Shown one piece after another: positions 63,966 through 64,000 of a stretch of DNA of 64,000 bases (the stretch's first letter is position 1; every line of letters begins with the position of its first letter). The stretch lies in contig NZ_CP047946.1 of NCBI RefSeq assembly GCF_014279655.1, positions 2,812,905 to 2,876,904 of the forward strand, written 5' to 3'. The notes beneath the pieces were generated by a model. That model was not told where the DNA came from. It was given only the letters and a program-made list of their open reading frames with translations, and made no database searches. The position numbers and the translations under genes are program-made. Source of the stretch: Synechococcus sp. ROS8604 (GTDB lineage Bacteria; Cyanobacteriota; Cyanobacteriia; PCC-6307; Cyanobiaceae).

Positions 63966-64000
63966 ACCTGTTTCAAAAGCTGGCAGTAACAGGAGGTTTT

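Noticed and set aside
1..64000. tRNA genes, CRISPR arrays, transposons, integrases
   Set aside because: Reading all intergenic regions gave no T-arm/cloverleaf pattern, no regular repeat-spacer array and no transposase or integrase-like product.

Overview
The window reads as chromosomal DNA of a marine unicellular cyanobacterium of the Synechococcus type. Evidence: a PsbQ (CyanoQ) lipoprotein, a ferredoxin-type nitrate reductase with its NarM partner, siroheme nitrite reductase, an SLH-domain porin of the Som type, a cyanobacterial sucrose-phosphate synthase, a group 2 sigma factor, a Tic20 homologue and several cyanobacterium-restricted small families. Genes are densely packed, mostly with short or overlapping junctions, and GTG/TTG starts are frequent. 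No rRNA, tRNA, transposase or CRISPR array was seen. The strain is not assigned.

Region 1 (1 to about 21 kb) is a nitrogen-assimilation island. It begins inside ureC (urease) and then carries a three-gene cassette (circularly permuted ATP-grasp, alpha-E, transglutaminase-like). Next come molybdenum-cofactor genes (moaA, mobA, moaC, moeA, moaE, moaD, moaB) wrapped around nitrate permease nrtP, nitrate reductase narB and narM. Siroheme synthesis (cobA and a CbiX-like chelatase) follows, then nirA, a formate/nitrite-family channel, a HEAT-like protein and cyanase cynS. The logic is nitrate import, reduction with a Mo cofactor enzyme, reduction of nitrite with a siroheme enzyme, and use of urea and cyanate. 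Nearly identical 19-base elements resembling a half-conserved NtcA site lie upstream of both nrtP and nirA.

Region 2 (21 to 38 kb) is mixed housekeeping: a TrpD-like phosphoribosyltransferase homologue, an MFS exporter, polyphosphate kinase, a group 2 sigma factor, a phytol-kinase-like membrane protein, DAHP synthase, aconitase B, a ClC transporter, a B12-binding radical SAM protein, an O-antigen-ligase-like protein, PurU, PsbQ and a FAD oxidoreductase. Region 3 (38 to 52 kb) has pstS, a porin gene broken by an in-frame amber codon and a frameshift, dnaK, aroE, tic20-like, rpsF with a structured leader, argG, mraY, purT and sucrose-phosphate synthase. Region 4 (52 to 64 kb) has a DUF1400 alpha/beta hydrolase, uvrA, recN, an ABC1/UbiB kinase, a stand-alone DUF1400 protein, thrC and a divergent PiT-like membrane protein. 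It ends in about 250 bases without a convincing gene that hold a cluster of DnaA-box-like 9-mers and a Shine-Dalgarno sequence at the very edge. This is a plausible chromosome origin just before dnaN.

The observations most worth checking are the doubly broken porin gene, a second small gene frameshifted in a G run, the rpsF leader structure, the shared nrtP/nirA element, the candidate origin, the diverged PiT-like transporter, and several small proteins (44 to 59 residues) that standard length cut-offs would miss.
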